Notes: generated by a model from the letters alone, not told the origin. 64,000 bases of DNA from Streptomyces sp. NBC_00510 (GCA_036013505.1 CP107851.1:9720001-9784000), one strand, 5' to 3'; positions 15,726 to 25,105 are shown, numbered from the stretch's first letter. Numbers and translations are program-made.

Positions 15726-16331
15726 TCACCCGTCATCGCCCGCGTGTGCGAGCAGTTCCTCGGGTGACCAGGCCAGGCGTCCGTCGGCGAAATCGGCCAG
15801 GACGCCCCGGACCCATGCCAGCTCCGCCGCCGTCATCGTGCGCACGTACCCCAGCTCCAGCGTCGCGATCCGCGGCAGCCCGCTGTCCGCTTCCCGGGCG
15901 AGGTCCGCGTCGTGCTTCGTGAGGGCGGCCTCCAGGGCTTCGGCGCGGCGGCCGAGCGCATCCCGCAGTGCCTCCGGCGTCAGCATCATGATCAGCGACA
16001 GTGCGGCGGGAAACTCGGGGAACTCCTGCTTCGGCGTGGAGAGCATCTCGTCGAGCCAGCGGTGCGCCGTCTCGCTGCCCGCCTCGGTGACCTCGTAGAC
16101 CGTGCGCTCCGGGTACTGCGCGTCCCGGCCCGTCTCGCGGACGGCGATCAGCCCGGCGGCGAGCAGGCGCTCCATGGTCCGGTACAGGCCGGCCCGCTGA
16201 CCGACGTTGACGACCTGGTCCTTGCCCCATTCCTTGAGCAGCCGCTGGATGCCGTAGGGATGCAGCGGCTTGTAGTGCAGCAGGGCCAGGACGGTCAGGG
16301 CGAGGGGGGAACTCCGGGGCGCAGTGCTCAT
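15726..16331 (-). CDS. PadR-family transcriptional regulator
   Basis: The 201-residue protein has the PadR winged helix at the N-terminus (SPLALTVLALLHYKPLHPYG, GLYRTMERLLAAGLI, ERTVYEVTEAG) and a C-terminal helical dimerisation domain. The start ATG at 16331 is 64 bp from the divergent flavin monooxygenase start at 16396. The intergenic DNA holds palindromes that fit a PadR operator. It probably represses itself and the monooxygenase until an aromatic ligand binds. Confidence 0.9.
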   Translation of the reverse strand: MSTAPRSSPLALTVLALLHYKPLHPYGIQRLLKEWGKDQVVNVGQRAGLYRTMERLLAAGLIAVRETGRDAQYPERTVYEVTEAGSETAHRWLDEMLSTPKQEFPEFPAALSLIMMLTPEALRDALGRRAEALEAALTKHDADLAREADSGLPRIATLELGYVRTMTAAELAWVRGVLADFADGRLAWSPEELLAHAGDDG

Positions 16332-16351
16332 GGCTCGATGCTACCCACGGT

Positions 16352-16387
16352 CGAACTAGTTGACCGGAGACTAGTTGCAGTGCAACT
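16352..16387. promoter_or_regulatory. Operator region between PadR and the flavin monooxygenase
   Basis: A perfect 15-base palindrome AGTTGCAGTGCAACT occupies 16373-16387 and ends nine bases before the monooxygenase ATG. A second near-palindrome, TCGAACTAGTTGA at 16351-16363, lies just upstream, and its core ACTAGTT recurs at 16370-16376. Such tandem sites fit dimeric PadR binding. The palindrome would cover the expected start region of a nearly leaderless monooxygenase mRNA. Confidence 0.6.
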
Positions 16388-16395
16388 ATCAAGTC

Positions 16396-17610
16396 ATGAC
16401 GAACTCGACTGGCACCACGAACGGCAAGGTCCGATCCGCACTGGTCATCGGCGGCGGCATCGCCGGTCCCGTCACCGCGATGGCGCTCCAGCAGGCGGGC
16501 ATCGAGGCGACGGTCTTCGAGGCGTACGAAGGCCCGGCCGACGAGGTCGGCGGCGGCATGGGACTGGCGCCGAACGGATTCCAGGCGTTCGACGCGATCG
16601 GCGTGGGCGACGCGATCCGCGCGGTCAGCACCGAGATGAACGGCATGGTGCTGCAGAGCTGGAACGGCAGGAAGCTGGCCGAGTTCGGCACGCTGCCCGG
16701 TATCGATCCGACGCGCTTCGTGTTCCGCGCGGAGCTGTTCCGTACCTTGCGCGAGGCCGCCCAGGAGCGGGGCGTGGCCACCGTCTACGGCAGACGCATC
16801 GTCGACGCGAGCGAGGACGCCGACGGTGTCACCGCGCGCTTCGCGAACGGCAGCACGGCGACCGCGGACGTGCTCATCGGCGCGGACGGACTGCGCTCCA
16901 CGGTCCGCGGCCTGATCGACCCGACCGCCTCCGCACCGCAGTTCGCGGGCACGGCCGGGTTCGGCGCCATGGTCGCCGACGCCGGCGTCGCGCCCACCGA
17001 CGGCATGATGCACATGACCTTCGGCAAGCGCTGCTTCTTCGCCTGGCAGGTCTTCGCCGACGGCACGGGCCTGTGGTTCATCAACCTGCCGGTGGCCCAG
17101 CCGCTCTCGGTCAACGAGCAGCGCGAGCGCGGCGGCGCCCACTGGCTGGAACACCTGGCGAAGGTCTGCGAAGGCGACGCCACCCCGGCCGGACGGATGC
17201 TGGCGGCCACCGACCCGAAGACCATGCTCTTCGCCGGCAGCACCGAGAGCATGCCGCAGCCGGTGCGCTGGAGCCGCGGCCGGATGGTCCTCACCGGGGA
17301 CGCCGCCCATGCGCCCTCCTCCAGCTCCGGCCAGGGCGCCTCGCTCGCCGCGGAGAGTTCCGTCGAACTCGCCCGCTGCCTGCGCGACCTGCCCCTGCCT
17401 CAGGCGTTGGCCCGCTACGAGGAACTGCGCTGGCCCAGGGTGGAGCGGATCATCAAGGAGACCGCCCGCACCAACGCCCGCAAGGCGGCCGGCCCGGTCG
17501 CGCGGGTGATCCGCGACGCGCTGCTGCCGACGATGTTCAAGCTGATGAAGCCCGAGAAGAACGCCTGGCAGTTCCGGTACCCGATCGACTTCGACGCCCC
17601 GGTGGCGTGA
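16396..17610 (+). CDS. FAD-dependent monooxygenase (aromatic hydroxylase type)
   Basis: This is a 404-residue group A flavoprotein monooxygenase. The Rossmann FAD motif is near the N-terminus (ALVIGGGIAGPVTAMALQQA), the second motif is VLIGADGLRSTVRG, and the third FAD motif is RMVLTGDAAHAPSSSSGQGA. The enzyme would hydroxylate an aromatic or planar substrate with NAD(P)H and O2 in the cytoplasm. The ATG at 16396 is chosen over an earlier in-frame ATG at 16375, because the latter falls inside the operator and the MTNSTG start suits the family. No ribosome-binding site is evident, so a short leader is likely. It faces PadR, its probable repressor. Confidence 0.9.
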   Translation: MTNSTGTTNGKVRSALVIGGGIAGPVTAMALQQAGIEATVFEAYEGPADEVGGGMGLAPNGFQAFDAIGVGDAIRAVSTEMNGMVLQSWNGRKLAEFGTLPGIDPTRFVFRAELFRTLREAAQERGVATVYGRRIVDASEDADGVTARFANGSTATADVLIGADGLRSTVRGLIDPTASAPQFAGTAGFGAMVADAGVAPTDGMMHMTFGKRCFFAWQVFADGTGLWFINLPVAQPLSVNEQRERGGAHWLEHLAKVCEGDATPAGRMLAATDPKTMLFAGSTESMPQPVRWSRGRMVLTGDAAHAPSSSSGQGASLAAESSVELARCLRDLPLPQALARYEELRWPRVERIIKETARTNARKAAGPVARVIRDALLPTMFKLMKPEKNAWQFRYPIDFDAPVA

Positions 17611-18349
17611 CGGCCGGAACCGGCTGAGCCGACCGCCGCCCCGGTCCACGTCCCGATCGTCAGGCGCGCTGATGCCCCGGCCGATCGGCGCCCGGGGGGA
17701 GAGATCACCCGGTCGGCTACTGAATATGGCCGTCATGCAACGCAGGGTGACTCTTGCTGTGGGCTCGCTGCTGTCCATCTCCGCCCCTCCCCGCTCGCAA
17801 CGCCTTGCTCGGCGCGATGGCCGCGGTGGCCTACATGACGGCCGGCGGCCACACCCTCAACGCGCCCTGCGCCCCGGTGGAGCTCGCCCGCGACATCGTC
17901 AGCGGCAAGGTCGACGTGTTCGCCGCCGCCGAACGCATCCGCTCCTGGCGAGCGTGACACGCAAGGGGCCGGGCCACGGCCTCGACGGCCGGGCTCTGCG
18001 GCAACCTGATCCGCAGCCATTCGGCCACCGACGCCGAAGTCGGCATCCTCGTGGCGAGCTGAGCAGACCTGTCCCTTGGACAACTTCGGATGCCCGACCC
18101 CGGGCCGAAGCCAGAGGGATTCGGCGACGCCTGCCATAGGGACCGGACGCTGCTCACCGTCGTAGGCGCCGGTCGCGGGGTGGCTGGTGACTCCGACAGG
18201 CAGGGCCGGCTGGGGCCCCTGTTGCGGTTGATGCCTGAGGGACCCGCGGAGTTCCCTGTGCCGACTTCTGCCGTGAGCGGGCACAGATTGACGCTCACCG
18301 CTGCGGTGGCCAAGCTGGTGTGAGAGGGCTGGTCGAAGGGACCGCGGCC
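17611..18349. other. Gene-poor stretch with probable decayed coding fragments
   Basis: No intact gene is convincing. Two short plus-strand segments look like degraded C-termini. One ends NAPCAPVELARDIVSGKV... at 17957 and the other ends GLCGNLIRSHSATDAEVGIL at about 18063. Neither has a start with a good ribosome-binding site, and I do not recognise the parent family. The rest, 18064-18349, probably holds the promoter of the downstream phosphatase gene. Confidence 0.35.
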
Positions 18350-19588
18350 GTGAGTGCTGGAAAGAGTGGACTTCCCCGGCTGCTGACGGCGGCCGAGACA
18401 GCGGCGCCGGCGGATGCTGTCGACGTGGTCGCGGAGGACCTGCGGCGGCGTTTTCAGGCTACGAAGGTCTCTTTCCTCATCGTGGACCTGACGGGCAAGG
18501 CGGTGGCGCGGCTGTCCACCGCCGGGGCAGCGGGGGGTGAGAGGGAAGCGGAACGGATCCCCCTGTTCGGCAGCGTCTACGAGCAGGTGATCCGTACCCA
18601 GCGGCTGTATCAAGAGGCGACGAGCCGCGGACAGCGAATGATCGTACCGGTCACCAACCGGGGGGACGCCATTGGACTGCTGGAGCTGCTCCTGCCGACT
18701 GACTGCGGTGAAGATGTCCTTGATGTCGTCGGGGAAGCCGCCCATGCCCTGGCCTATGTCGTGATCGCCAACGGGCGCTTCACCGACTTCTACACCTGGG
18801 GCAAACGCTCCAGGCCCCCGACCCTGGCAGCAGAGATCCAGTATCAGCTGCTGCCCGCGTCGCTGTCCTGCGAGGCCGCGCAGTTCACCCTGTGCGGGAG
18901 TCTGGAGCCCTCCGAAGACCTCAGTGGCGACACGTTCGACTACACCGTGGATCGGGACATCCTGCACTTGTCGGTGACCGACCCCATGGGGCACGACATC
19001 GACGCCGCCCTGGCCGCCACGGTCCTGGTGGGTGCTCTGCGCGGCGCGCGCCGTGCAGGAGCCGGCCTGGCCGAGCAGGCCCGTCGGGCCGACCAGGCCC
19101 TGGCCGACCACGGCCAGGGTCACGCCACCGGGCAGCTCCTGCGGATCAACCTCCACACCGGGCAGGCCCAGCTCGTCAACGCCGGTCACCCCTGGCCACT
19201 GCACGTACGCAAGGGGGTCGCGGAGGTGATCACCTGCGAGGTGGACCATCCCTTCGGGCTCTCCGTGTACGCGCCGCACCCTTACCGGGTTCAGGACATC
19301 GATCTGCGCCCCGGCGACCGTCTGCTCATGCTGACCGACGGCATGCTCGAACGCCATGGGCAGAAGGTCGACCTGCTTGCCCTGTTGGAGCGCACCCGGG
19401 ACCTGCATCCACGCGAGACCGCGCTGACGCTGACGTCCGCAGTCCGGGAAGCCGCCGGCGGCCAGCTCGAAGACGATGCCACCGTGATGTGCCTGGACTG
19501 GCACGGCCCCCAGGAGACCCAGCGGCACGTCAGCTCCGGCGCAGACATCGAGAAAGCCTCCGCCGGCCGCAGAAGGCAGCAGCCGTGA
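18350..19588 (+). CDS. GAF-like/PP2C (SpoIIE-type) serine phosphatase
   Basis: The 412-residue protein has an N-terminal GAF-like sensor region (residues ~10-140: FQATKVSFLIVDLTGKAVAR ... MIVPVTNRGDAIGLLELLLP) and a C-terminal PP2C_SIG domain. The latter includes LAAEIQYQLLPASL, SGDTFDYTVDRDILHLSVTD, NAGHPWPLHVR and GDRLLMLTDGMLE; its Asp residues bind Mn2+. Such proteins dephosphorylate anti-sigma-factor antagonists in partner-switching pathways. Here no kinase or antagonist gene is adjacent, so the partner is unknown. The GTG at 18350 is chosen because GAAGGGA precedes it; an in-frame GTG at 18320 lacks a site. It is cytoplasmic and has no membrane segments. Confidence 0.88.
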   Translation: MSAGKSGLPRLLTAAETAAPADAVDVVAEDLRRRFQATKVSFLIVDLTGKAVARLSTAGAAGGEREAERIPLFGSVYEQVIRTQRLYQEATSRGQRMIVPVTNRGDAIGLLELLLPTDCGEDVLDVVGEAAHALAYVVIANGRFTDFYTWGKRSRPPTLAAEIQYQLLPASLSCEAAQFTLCGSLEPSEDLSGDTFDYTVDRDILHLSVTDPMGHDIDAALAATVLVGALRGARRAGAGLAEQARRADQALADHGQGHATGQLLRINLHTGQAQLVNAGHPWPLHVRKGVAEVITCEVDHPFGLSVYAPHPYRVQDIDLRPGDRLLMLTDGMLERHGQKVDLLALLERTRDLHPRETALTLTSAVREAAGGQLEDDATVMCLDWHGPQETQRHVSSGADIEKASAGRRRQQP

Positions 19589-19918
19589 TCAGCGAGCTCT
19601 CCTGGACGGTGCCGGTGCCGGGGCTCTGACGACGGGGACTGGTCGGTCACCACGGTCCACCGGCGGGGACCGCGGATCGACGTCCCGGCATTATCGTCCG
19701 GTCCGTCCAGCGCAGGGTCCGGCCATGGAGGTTTTGGTGCGGCTCTTCGCAGAAGGACGCATCTGACGCACCGCCCATGGGGTGTACGGGGTCGCGCGTC
19801 GGCTTCGCAACCCCGGAAGGCTTGTCGGTCGGCAGCCTTGTTGGTGTGCGGGCTCCGGTTCACGAGGCTTGCGCGTGGAGGGCTGGGGTCAGCCGGTCAG
19901 CGCGGTGACCGAACACGG
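19589..19918. other. Intergenic region between converging genes
   Basis: No gene is supported. A short inverted repeat (CGGTCC at 19653-19658 with GGACCG at 19667-19672) may terminate the phosphatase transcript. Nothing else stands out. Confidence 0.35.
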
Positions 19919-20788
19919 TCACTCATTCCGGATGATCCACGTCCGGGCGAGTTCCGCGACCCAGGTGGCCGCCGCGTCGGGAGCAGGCGGGGGCGCGCCG
20001 ACGACGACGAGTTCCGAGACGCCCGCTTCGGTGAGGGCGGGCAGGTGCTCCGGCGTGCCGTCACTCAACGCGACGGCAACCGTGAGCTCGTCGAAGGCGC
20101 GACCTTGGCGGGTGCACTCGTCGGCGAGGACGGCCACACACGAGCCGACGTCGGCCACCGGGACGTTGAAGCCGTACCAGCCGTCGGCGTGCCTGACCGC
20201 GCGGCGCAGGGCGGCGTCGCTGTGGCCGCCGACCACGACCGGGAGCCGGCCACCGCGCAGCGGCTTCGGGTTGACCCGGATCGCGTCGAAGCGGGTGAAC
20301 TCGCCTGCGAAGGAGGCCGGATCCTCGGTCCAGAGGGCGCGCATCGCGGCGAGGTACTCTTCGGCGCGCCGCCCGCGCCCGGCGAAGGGGACCCCGAGTG
20401 CCGCGAACTCCTCGGCCGACCAGCCGGCCCCGACCCCGAGGCAGAAGCGTCCGGCTGAGAGGACGTCAAGTGTGGCGGCCTGTTTGGCGACCACGACCGG
20501 GTTGTGCTCCGGCAGCAGGAGCACGCCGGTGGCGAGCCCGATCCGGCTGGTGACGGCCGCCGCGTAGCTGAGGGCGAGCAGCGGGTCCAGCCAGTCCGCG
20601 TCCGCGGGTACGGCGATCCGGCCGTCCGGGGAGTAGGGGTAGCGGGAGGCGGGTGCGTCCACGAGCACCACGTGCTCGCCGCACCAGAGCCTGGCGAAGC
20701 CGTGCGTCTCCGCGGCTGTGGCCACCGTCCTGATGACCTCCGGGCGGGCACCGTCACCGATGCCGAGCGCGTGCAACCCCACTCGCAT
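19919..20788 (-). CDS. F420-type LLM-class oxidoreductase
   Basis: The 289-residue protein matches the luciferase-like monooxygenase family in its TIGR03619-like, F420-dependent branch. It starts MRVGLHALGIGDG and has GFARLWCGEHVVLVDAP, IGLATGVLLLPEHNPVVVAK, LDVLSAGRFCLGVGAGWSAE and a final GVSELVVVGAPPPAP barrel end. Members use coenzyme F420 or flavin for hydride transfer in the cytoplasm. AGGAGG lies seven bases before the ATG. The gene stands alone with no regulator next to it. The substrate is not predictable. Confidence 0.88.
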   Translation of the reverse strand: MRVGLHALGIGDGARPEVIRTVATAAETHGFARLWCGEHVVLVDAPASRYPYSPDGRIAVPADADWLDPLLALSYAAAVTSRIGLATGVLLLPEHNPVVVAKQAATLDVLSAGRFCLGVGAGWSAEEFAALGVPFAGRGRRAEEYLAAMRALWTEDPASFAGEFTRFDAIRVNPKPLRGGRLPVVVGGHSDAALRRAVRHADGWYGFNVPVADVGSCVAVLADECTRQGRAFDELTVAVALSDGTPEHLPALTEAGVSELVVVGAPPPAPDAAATWVAELARTWIIRNE

Positions 20789-21637
20789 CCGCCACCTCCT
20801 GGCGTCACCCTAGGTGCGAAGCGCGGACGCGTTCGGGTGACGTGGCACGCAGCGCGTGGAGGCGGCGTGTCGCGTCACCTGGACGGACGAGGCCACCGCC
20901 GGTGTCCGCGTGATGTTCCCCCCCCGCAGCCGGCTCGGTCGAACGCGACGGGTCCGCCGGTGAGCCGGCGGGCCCTCGTGGGTGCCTTGCGGGGATCAGC
21001 AGAAGGACGACGTCACGTCGCAGGATAGAACTTCGGCGCCATGGTTGGCCTTCATGGATTCTCCCGTCGGCCCGTCAGCCGGTGGTGAGCGCCGTCATAT
21101 CGCGACGCGCCTTCTTGACGCTCCATCTGAACCGTTCCGCATTCGCTCGACCGTATTGCCAAGGGCCGCAGCGCGCAGGGCGGCAGGTTCGGCCGGAGGG
21201 GATCAGCTCGATCTCCGCACCGAAGCCGTGCCCGGCGTAGAAGTCCAGGGAGATCGATTCCTCGGCCAGGCCCGACGTTCGCCGGGGCGCCGTCGGTCTT
21301 CGGCGGCTGGGCGGGGGCGCGGGGCGGCATCAGGGGCGAGGTGCATCGGTGTTTTGTTGTCCCGGGTGTTTTGGCGGTGGTTTCGTGGTGGTGAATCTTC
21401 TCCGGAGGGTGATGTCACACGGCTCACGGAAGCGGTCCGGAGGCGCAGGAGCACACTGTCGGCCACCCCCGCCCCCAACAGCAGGTTTGCCACCCCCGGA
21501 GCGCTGATCCGCCCCGTTCACGCCGTACCCCGCGCCCGGACCGTCCTGATTGAGTGGATCACGGGGTCGCCGCCGTCACGTCGTCACCGACCGCGGCGGT
21601 CGCCCCGTGTTCGTTCACCAGCCCTGCTGGAGGGAAT
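20789..21637. other. Long intergenic region upstream of the encapsulin operon
   Basis: This 849-bp stretch has no intact gene that I can support. A short minus-strand segment at about 21190-21270 reads SLDFYAGHGFGAEIELIPS and could be a decayed coding fragment. A 9-base direct repeat, GGTGTTTTG, occurs at 21348-21356 and 21365-21373, 17 bp apart, within a T-rich patch. It is a plausible control site for the downstream encapsulin/terpene operon. Confidence 0.35.
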
Positions 21638-23077
21638 GTGTCCACACTGGACAGCGCCACCGGTCCCGCCGTCGAAGAACCCGCCGCTGATCCCGCGGCC
21701 GAGCAGCTCACCAGTCTGAGCACCCGCGCGGCACGCCAGCTCGCCACGACCACCAAGTCCGAACCGCAGATGCAGGCCATCACCTCGCGGTGGCTGCTGA
21801 AGGCCCTGCCGTGGGTGGACGTCAAGGGCGGCACGTACCGGGTCAACCGGCGCCTCCAACTGCGCACGAACCGTGGCCGTGTGCACTTCGAGCACAACGG
21901 GAGCGACGACATCCGCGTCATCCCGCAGTCGCTCACGGAGTTGCCGATCCTGCGCGGCTACCCCGACACGGACGTCCTGCGGGAGATCGCCGGCCACTTC
22001 CGGCCCCAGGAGGTGCGCGCCGGACAGGTGCTCTTCGAGGCCGGCCAGCCCGTGACGGAGGTGTACCTGGTCGTCCACGGCCGGTTCACGCGCTACACCT
22101 GCGGCAAGTACGGCGACGAGGGGATCATCGGGGTCGTCACGGACGGCGACCAACTGGGCGACGAGGCCGTGGGACAGCCCGACCCGCTGTGGTCGGCCTC
22201 GGTGCGGGCCGAGACGGCCGGGGTGGTCCTCGCGATGCCCTGGGCCGCCGTCGAGGACCTCACGCAGCGGGCGCCCTCCCTCGGCGCGCATCTGCGGTCC
22301 TACGTCGACCGGCAGCACCGGCCGATGAACCGCAAGGGCGAGGCCGACGTCCCGGTGCAGGCCGGCCACGTGGGCGAGCCGACGCTGACGGGCGGCTTCG
22401 TGGACTACGACCTCGCCCCGCGCGAGTACCAGTTGTCCCTCACCCAGACCGTCCTGCGGCTCCACAGCCGCGTCGCCGACCTCTACAACGACCCGATGGA
22501 CCAGACCGAGCAGCAACTGCGCCTGACCGTCGAGGAGATCCGCGAGCGCCAGGAGTGGGAGCTGGTCAACAACCGGGAGTTCGGCCTCCTGCACAACGTC
22601 GACTACGGCCAGCGGGTCAGCACCTTCGCCGGCCCGCCGGTCCCGGACGACATGGACGAGCTGCTGTCGATGCGCCGCAAGACGAAGGTCTTCCTCGCCC
22701 ACCCCAAGGCGATCGCCGCCTTCTTCCGGCAGTGCAACCGGCGCGGCCTGATGCCCGGCACCGCGAGCCTCGACGGCCACGACGTGCCGGCGTGGCGCGG
22801 GGTCCCGATCCTGCCCTGCGGCAAGATCCCGATCAGTGACGACCAGACCACCAGCATCATCGCGTTGCGCACCGGCGAGGCCGACCAGGGCGTCGTCGGC
22901 CTGCACCAGACCGGCATCCCGGAGGAGTACCAGCCGGGCCTGAACGTCCGGTTCATGGGCATCGACTCCGCCGCGATCATCAGCTACCTCGTCACCGCCT
23001 ACTACTCGCTGGCCATCCTCGTGCCCGACGCGGCAGGGATCCTGGAGAACGTCCAGGTCGGCCGGCTCCCCGAATGA
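21638..23077 (+). CDS. Family 2B encapsulin shell protein with cyclic-nucleotide-binding-like domain (EshA type)
   Basis: The 479-residue protein forms a nanocompartment shell in this family. An HK97-type fold is split around a cNMP-binding-like insertion at about residues 105-225 (GQVLFEAGQPVTEVYLVVHG, then GDQLGDEAVG). The C-terminal half contains PREYQLSLTQTVLRLHSRVA, NNREFGLLHNVDYGQRVSTF and ALRTGEADQGVVGLHQTGIP, typical of family 2 shells. GTG at 21638 is chosen because GGAGGGA is four bases upstream. The next gene is a terpene cyclase 16 bp downstream, the standard cargo of this shell type, so the shell probably houses 2-methylisoborneol synthase. EshA of Streptomyces, linked to growth and antibiotic control, belongs here. 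Confidence 0.92.
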   Translation: MSTLDSATGPAVEEPAADPAAEQLTSLSTRAARQLATTTKSEPQMQAITSRWLLKALPWVDVKGGTYRVNRRLQLRTNRGRVHFEHNGSDDIRVIPQSLTELPILRGYPDTDVLREIAGHFRPQEVRAGQVLFEAGQPVTEVYLVVHGRFTRYTCGKYGDEGIIGVVTDGDQLGDEAVGQPDPLWSASVRAETAGVVLAMPWAAVEDLTQRAPSLGAHLRSYVDRQHRPMNRKGEADVPVQAGHVGEPTLTGGFVDYDLAPREYQLSLTQTVLRLHSRVADLYNDPMDQTEQQLRLTVEEIRERQEWELVNNREFGLLHNVDYGQRVSTFAGPPVPDDMDELLSMRRKTKVFLAHPKAIAAFFRQCNRRGLMPGTASLDGHDVPAWRGVPILPCGKIPISDDQTTSIIALRTGEADQGVVGLHQTGIPEEYQPGLNVRFMGIDSAAIISYLVTAYYSLAILVPDAAGILENVQVGRLPE

Positions 23078-23093
23078 CGGCCTGGAGCACCCC

Positions 23094-24143
23094 GTGACCA
23101 CACACCCCACCGCCTTCACCCTGCCCGGACCCCCCAGCCCCGCCCGGAGCGCGAGAGCGCGGCGCCACGGCGCGATCCCCGGGCTGCTGTACCGGCCCGC
23201 GGTGCCCGCCGACCCGGAGAAGGTGCAGGAGGTCGACCTGCGCGTGGAGGCCTGGGCCCGCGCCAACGACCTGTTCCCGGCGGCCTGGCAGGGCGACTTC
23301 GCCGGCTTCCAGTTCGGCCGTGCCGTCGTGCTCCAGCACCCGGGGGCCGCCGACCTGGAGCGTCTCACCGCCGCCGGCAAGCTGCTGCTCGCCGAGAACA
23401 TCGTCGACTCCTGCTACTGCGAGGAGGACGAGGGCCGCGGGGGCGCGCGCAAGGGCCTCGGCGGACGACTGGTCATCGCCCAGTCGGCACTCGACCCGTA
23501 CCACGGCACCCCCGCACTGGAGGAGGAGTGGCGGCAAGGTGTCCGGGCGGACGGCCCGCTGCGCTCCTACCACCTCGCGCTGCGGGACTTCGCCGTCCTG
23601 GCCACACCCAGCCAGACCGACCGGTTCGTGCATGACGTCGCCCGGCTGCACCTGGGCTACCTGGCCGAGGCCGCCTGGGCGGAGACCCGCTACGTGCCGA
23701 AGGTCTGGGAGTACCTCGTGATGCGGCAGTTCAACAACTTCCGCCCGTGCCTGTCCATCGTGGACGCCGTGGACGGCTACGAACTGCCCGAGCAGGCCTA
23801 CGCCCGCCCCGAGATCCAGCGGATCACGGCCCTGGCCTGCAACGCCACGACGATCGTCAACGACCTGTACTCCTTCACCAAGGAGCTGGCCAGCGACCCG
23901 GCACACCTCAACCTGCCCCAGGTCGTCGCCGCCAACGAGCGGTGCGGGCTGAAGGCCGCCTACCTCCGGTCGGTCGAGATCCACAACACGATCATGGCGG
24001 CCTTCGAAGAGGAATCGGCCCTGCTCTCCGCCACCTCGCCCCTCGTGGAGCGCTACGCCCGGGGGCTCGCCGCCTGGGTGTCCGGCAACCACGAGTGGCA
24101 CGCCACCAACAGCCACCGCTACCACCTGCCCGACTACTGGTAA
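23094..24143 (+). CDS. 2-methylisoborneol synthase-type terpene cyclase
   Basis: The 349-residue class I terpene cyclase would convert 2-methyl-GPP to 2-methylisoborneol or a related methylated monoterpene. The metal motif is ENIVDSCYCEED at residues 101-112, and the NSE triad NDLYSFTKE is at 256-264. Both are in the expected positions, but the usual second Asp of the first motif is Ser106. The N-terminal disordered arm, which in many homologues is long and Pro/Gly-rich and directs loading into the encapsulin, is here only about 25 residues (HPTAFTLPGPPSPARSARAR). The GTG start has GGAG upstream. The context (shell before, GPP methyltransferase after) strongly supports the pathway. Confidence 0.9.
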   Translation: MTTHPTAFTLPGPPSPARSARARRHGAIPGLLYRPAVPADPEKVQEVDLRVEAWARANDLFPAAWQGDFAGFQFGRAVVLQHPGAADLERLTAAGKLLLAENIVDSCYCEEDEGRGGARKGLGGRLVIAQSALDPYHGTPALEEEWRQGVRADGPLRSYHLALRDFAVLATPSQTDRFVHDVARLHLGYLAEAAWAETRYVPKVWEYLVMRQFNNFRPCLSIVDAVDGYELPEQAYARPEIQRITALACNATTIVNDLYSFTKELASDPAHLNLPQVVAANERCGLKAAYLRSVEIHNTIMAAFEEESALLSATSPLVERYARGLAAWVSGNHEWHATNSHRYHLPDYW

Positions 24144-24195
24144 CCGCCGCCTGTGACCCACCGGCACATGGCACCTGCACCACGAGGAGCAACAG

Positions 24196-25074
24196 TTGAC
24201 CCACGCCCCTGCCGTCCGGCCCGCGGTCCTTCCGGTCCCGGCCCAGTCCACCTACCAGAGCCGGATCGCGGACTACTGGAACGCCGAGGAGAACCCGGTC
24301 AACCTCGAACTCGGAAAGATCGACGACCTGTACCACCACCACTACGGCATCGGTGAGGCCGACACCTCGGTCCTCGACGAACCCGATCCCGGCCGGCGGC
24401 GCAAGCGCATCACCGCCGAACTGCACCGCCTGGAGCACGCCCAGGCCGAACTGCTCGCCTCCAACCTGGGGAACCTCTCCGCGGCCGACCGCGTCTTCGA
24501 CGCCGGCTGCGGACGGGGCGGCGGCAGTGTCGTGGCGCATCTTCGCTACGGCTGCCACGCCGACGGGGTCACCCTCTCCACCAAACAGGCTGACTTCGCC
24601 AACGACCAGGCCCGTGCCCGGGGCATCGACGACAAGGTCCGCTACCACCACCGCAACATGCTCGACACGGGCTTCGAGACCGGCGGGTACGCGGCGTCCT
24701 GGAACAACGAGTCCACCATGTACGTCGAGCTGGACCTGCTGTTCGCCGAGCACGCCCGTCTGCTGCGCCGCGGCGGACGGTACGTGACCGTCACCGGCTG
24801 CTACAACGACACCTACGGTCAGGCCTCGCGTGAGGTGTCCCTGATCAACGCGCACTACATCTGCGACATCCACCCGCGCTCCGCGTACTTCCGGGCGATG
24901 GCGCGCCACCGGCTGGTACCGGTCCACGTGGAGGACCTGACCGAGGCCGCGATCCCCTACTGGGAGCTGCGCAAGCAGGCGGACCACCTGGTCACCGGCA
25001 TCGAGGACACGTTCCTGACCGCCTACCGCAACGGCAGCTTCCAGTACCTGCTCATCGCGGCCGACCGGGTCTGA
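24196..25074 (+). CDS. Geranyl diphosphate 2-C-methyltransferase
   Basis: The 292-residue enzyme transfers a methyl group from SAM to C2 of geranyl diphosphate, giving the substrate of the cyclase upstream. It has the SAM motif VFDAGCGRGGGSVVAHLRYG near residue 98, followed by GVTLSTKQADFANDQARARG. The family-specific N-terminal YQSRIADYWNAEENPVNLEL and C-terminal PHPRSAYFRAM-like segment are also present. TTG is the start, with GAGGAG eight bases before it. It is the last gene of the three-gene 2-methylisoborneol operon and is followed by a strong terminator. Confidence 0.94.
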   Translation: MTHAPAVRPAVLPVPAQSTYQSRIADYWNAEENPVNLELGKIDDLYHHHYGIGEADTSVLDEPDPGRRRKRITAELHRLEHAQAELLASNLGNLSAADRVFDAGCGRGGGSVVAHLRYGCHADGVTLSTKQADFANDQARARGIDDKVRYHHRNMLDTGFETGGYAASWNNESTMYVELDLLFAEHARLLRRGGRYVTVTGCYNDTYGQASREVSLINAHYICDIHPRSAYFRAMARHRLVPVHVEDLTEAAIPYWELRKQADHLVTGIEDTFLTAYRNGSFQYLLIAADRV

Positions 25075-25105
25075 CCCTTCTACACGGCGACACCCACGGG
25101 CAACC

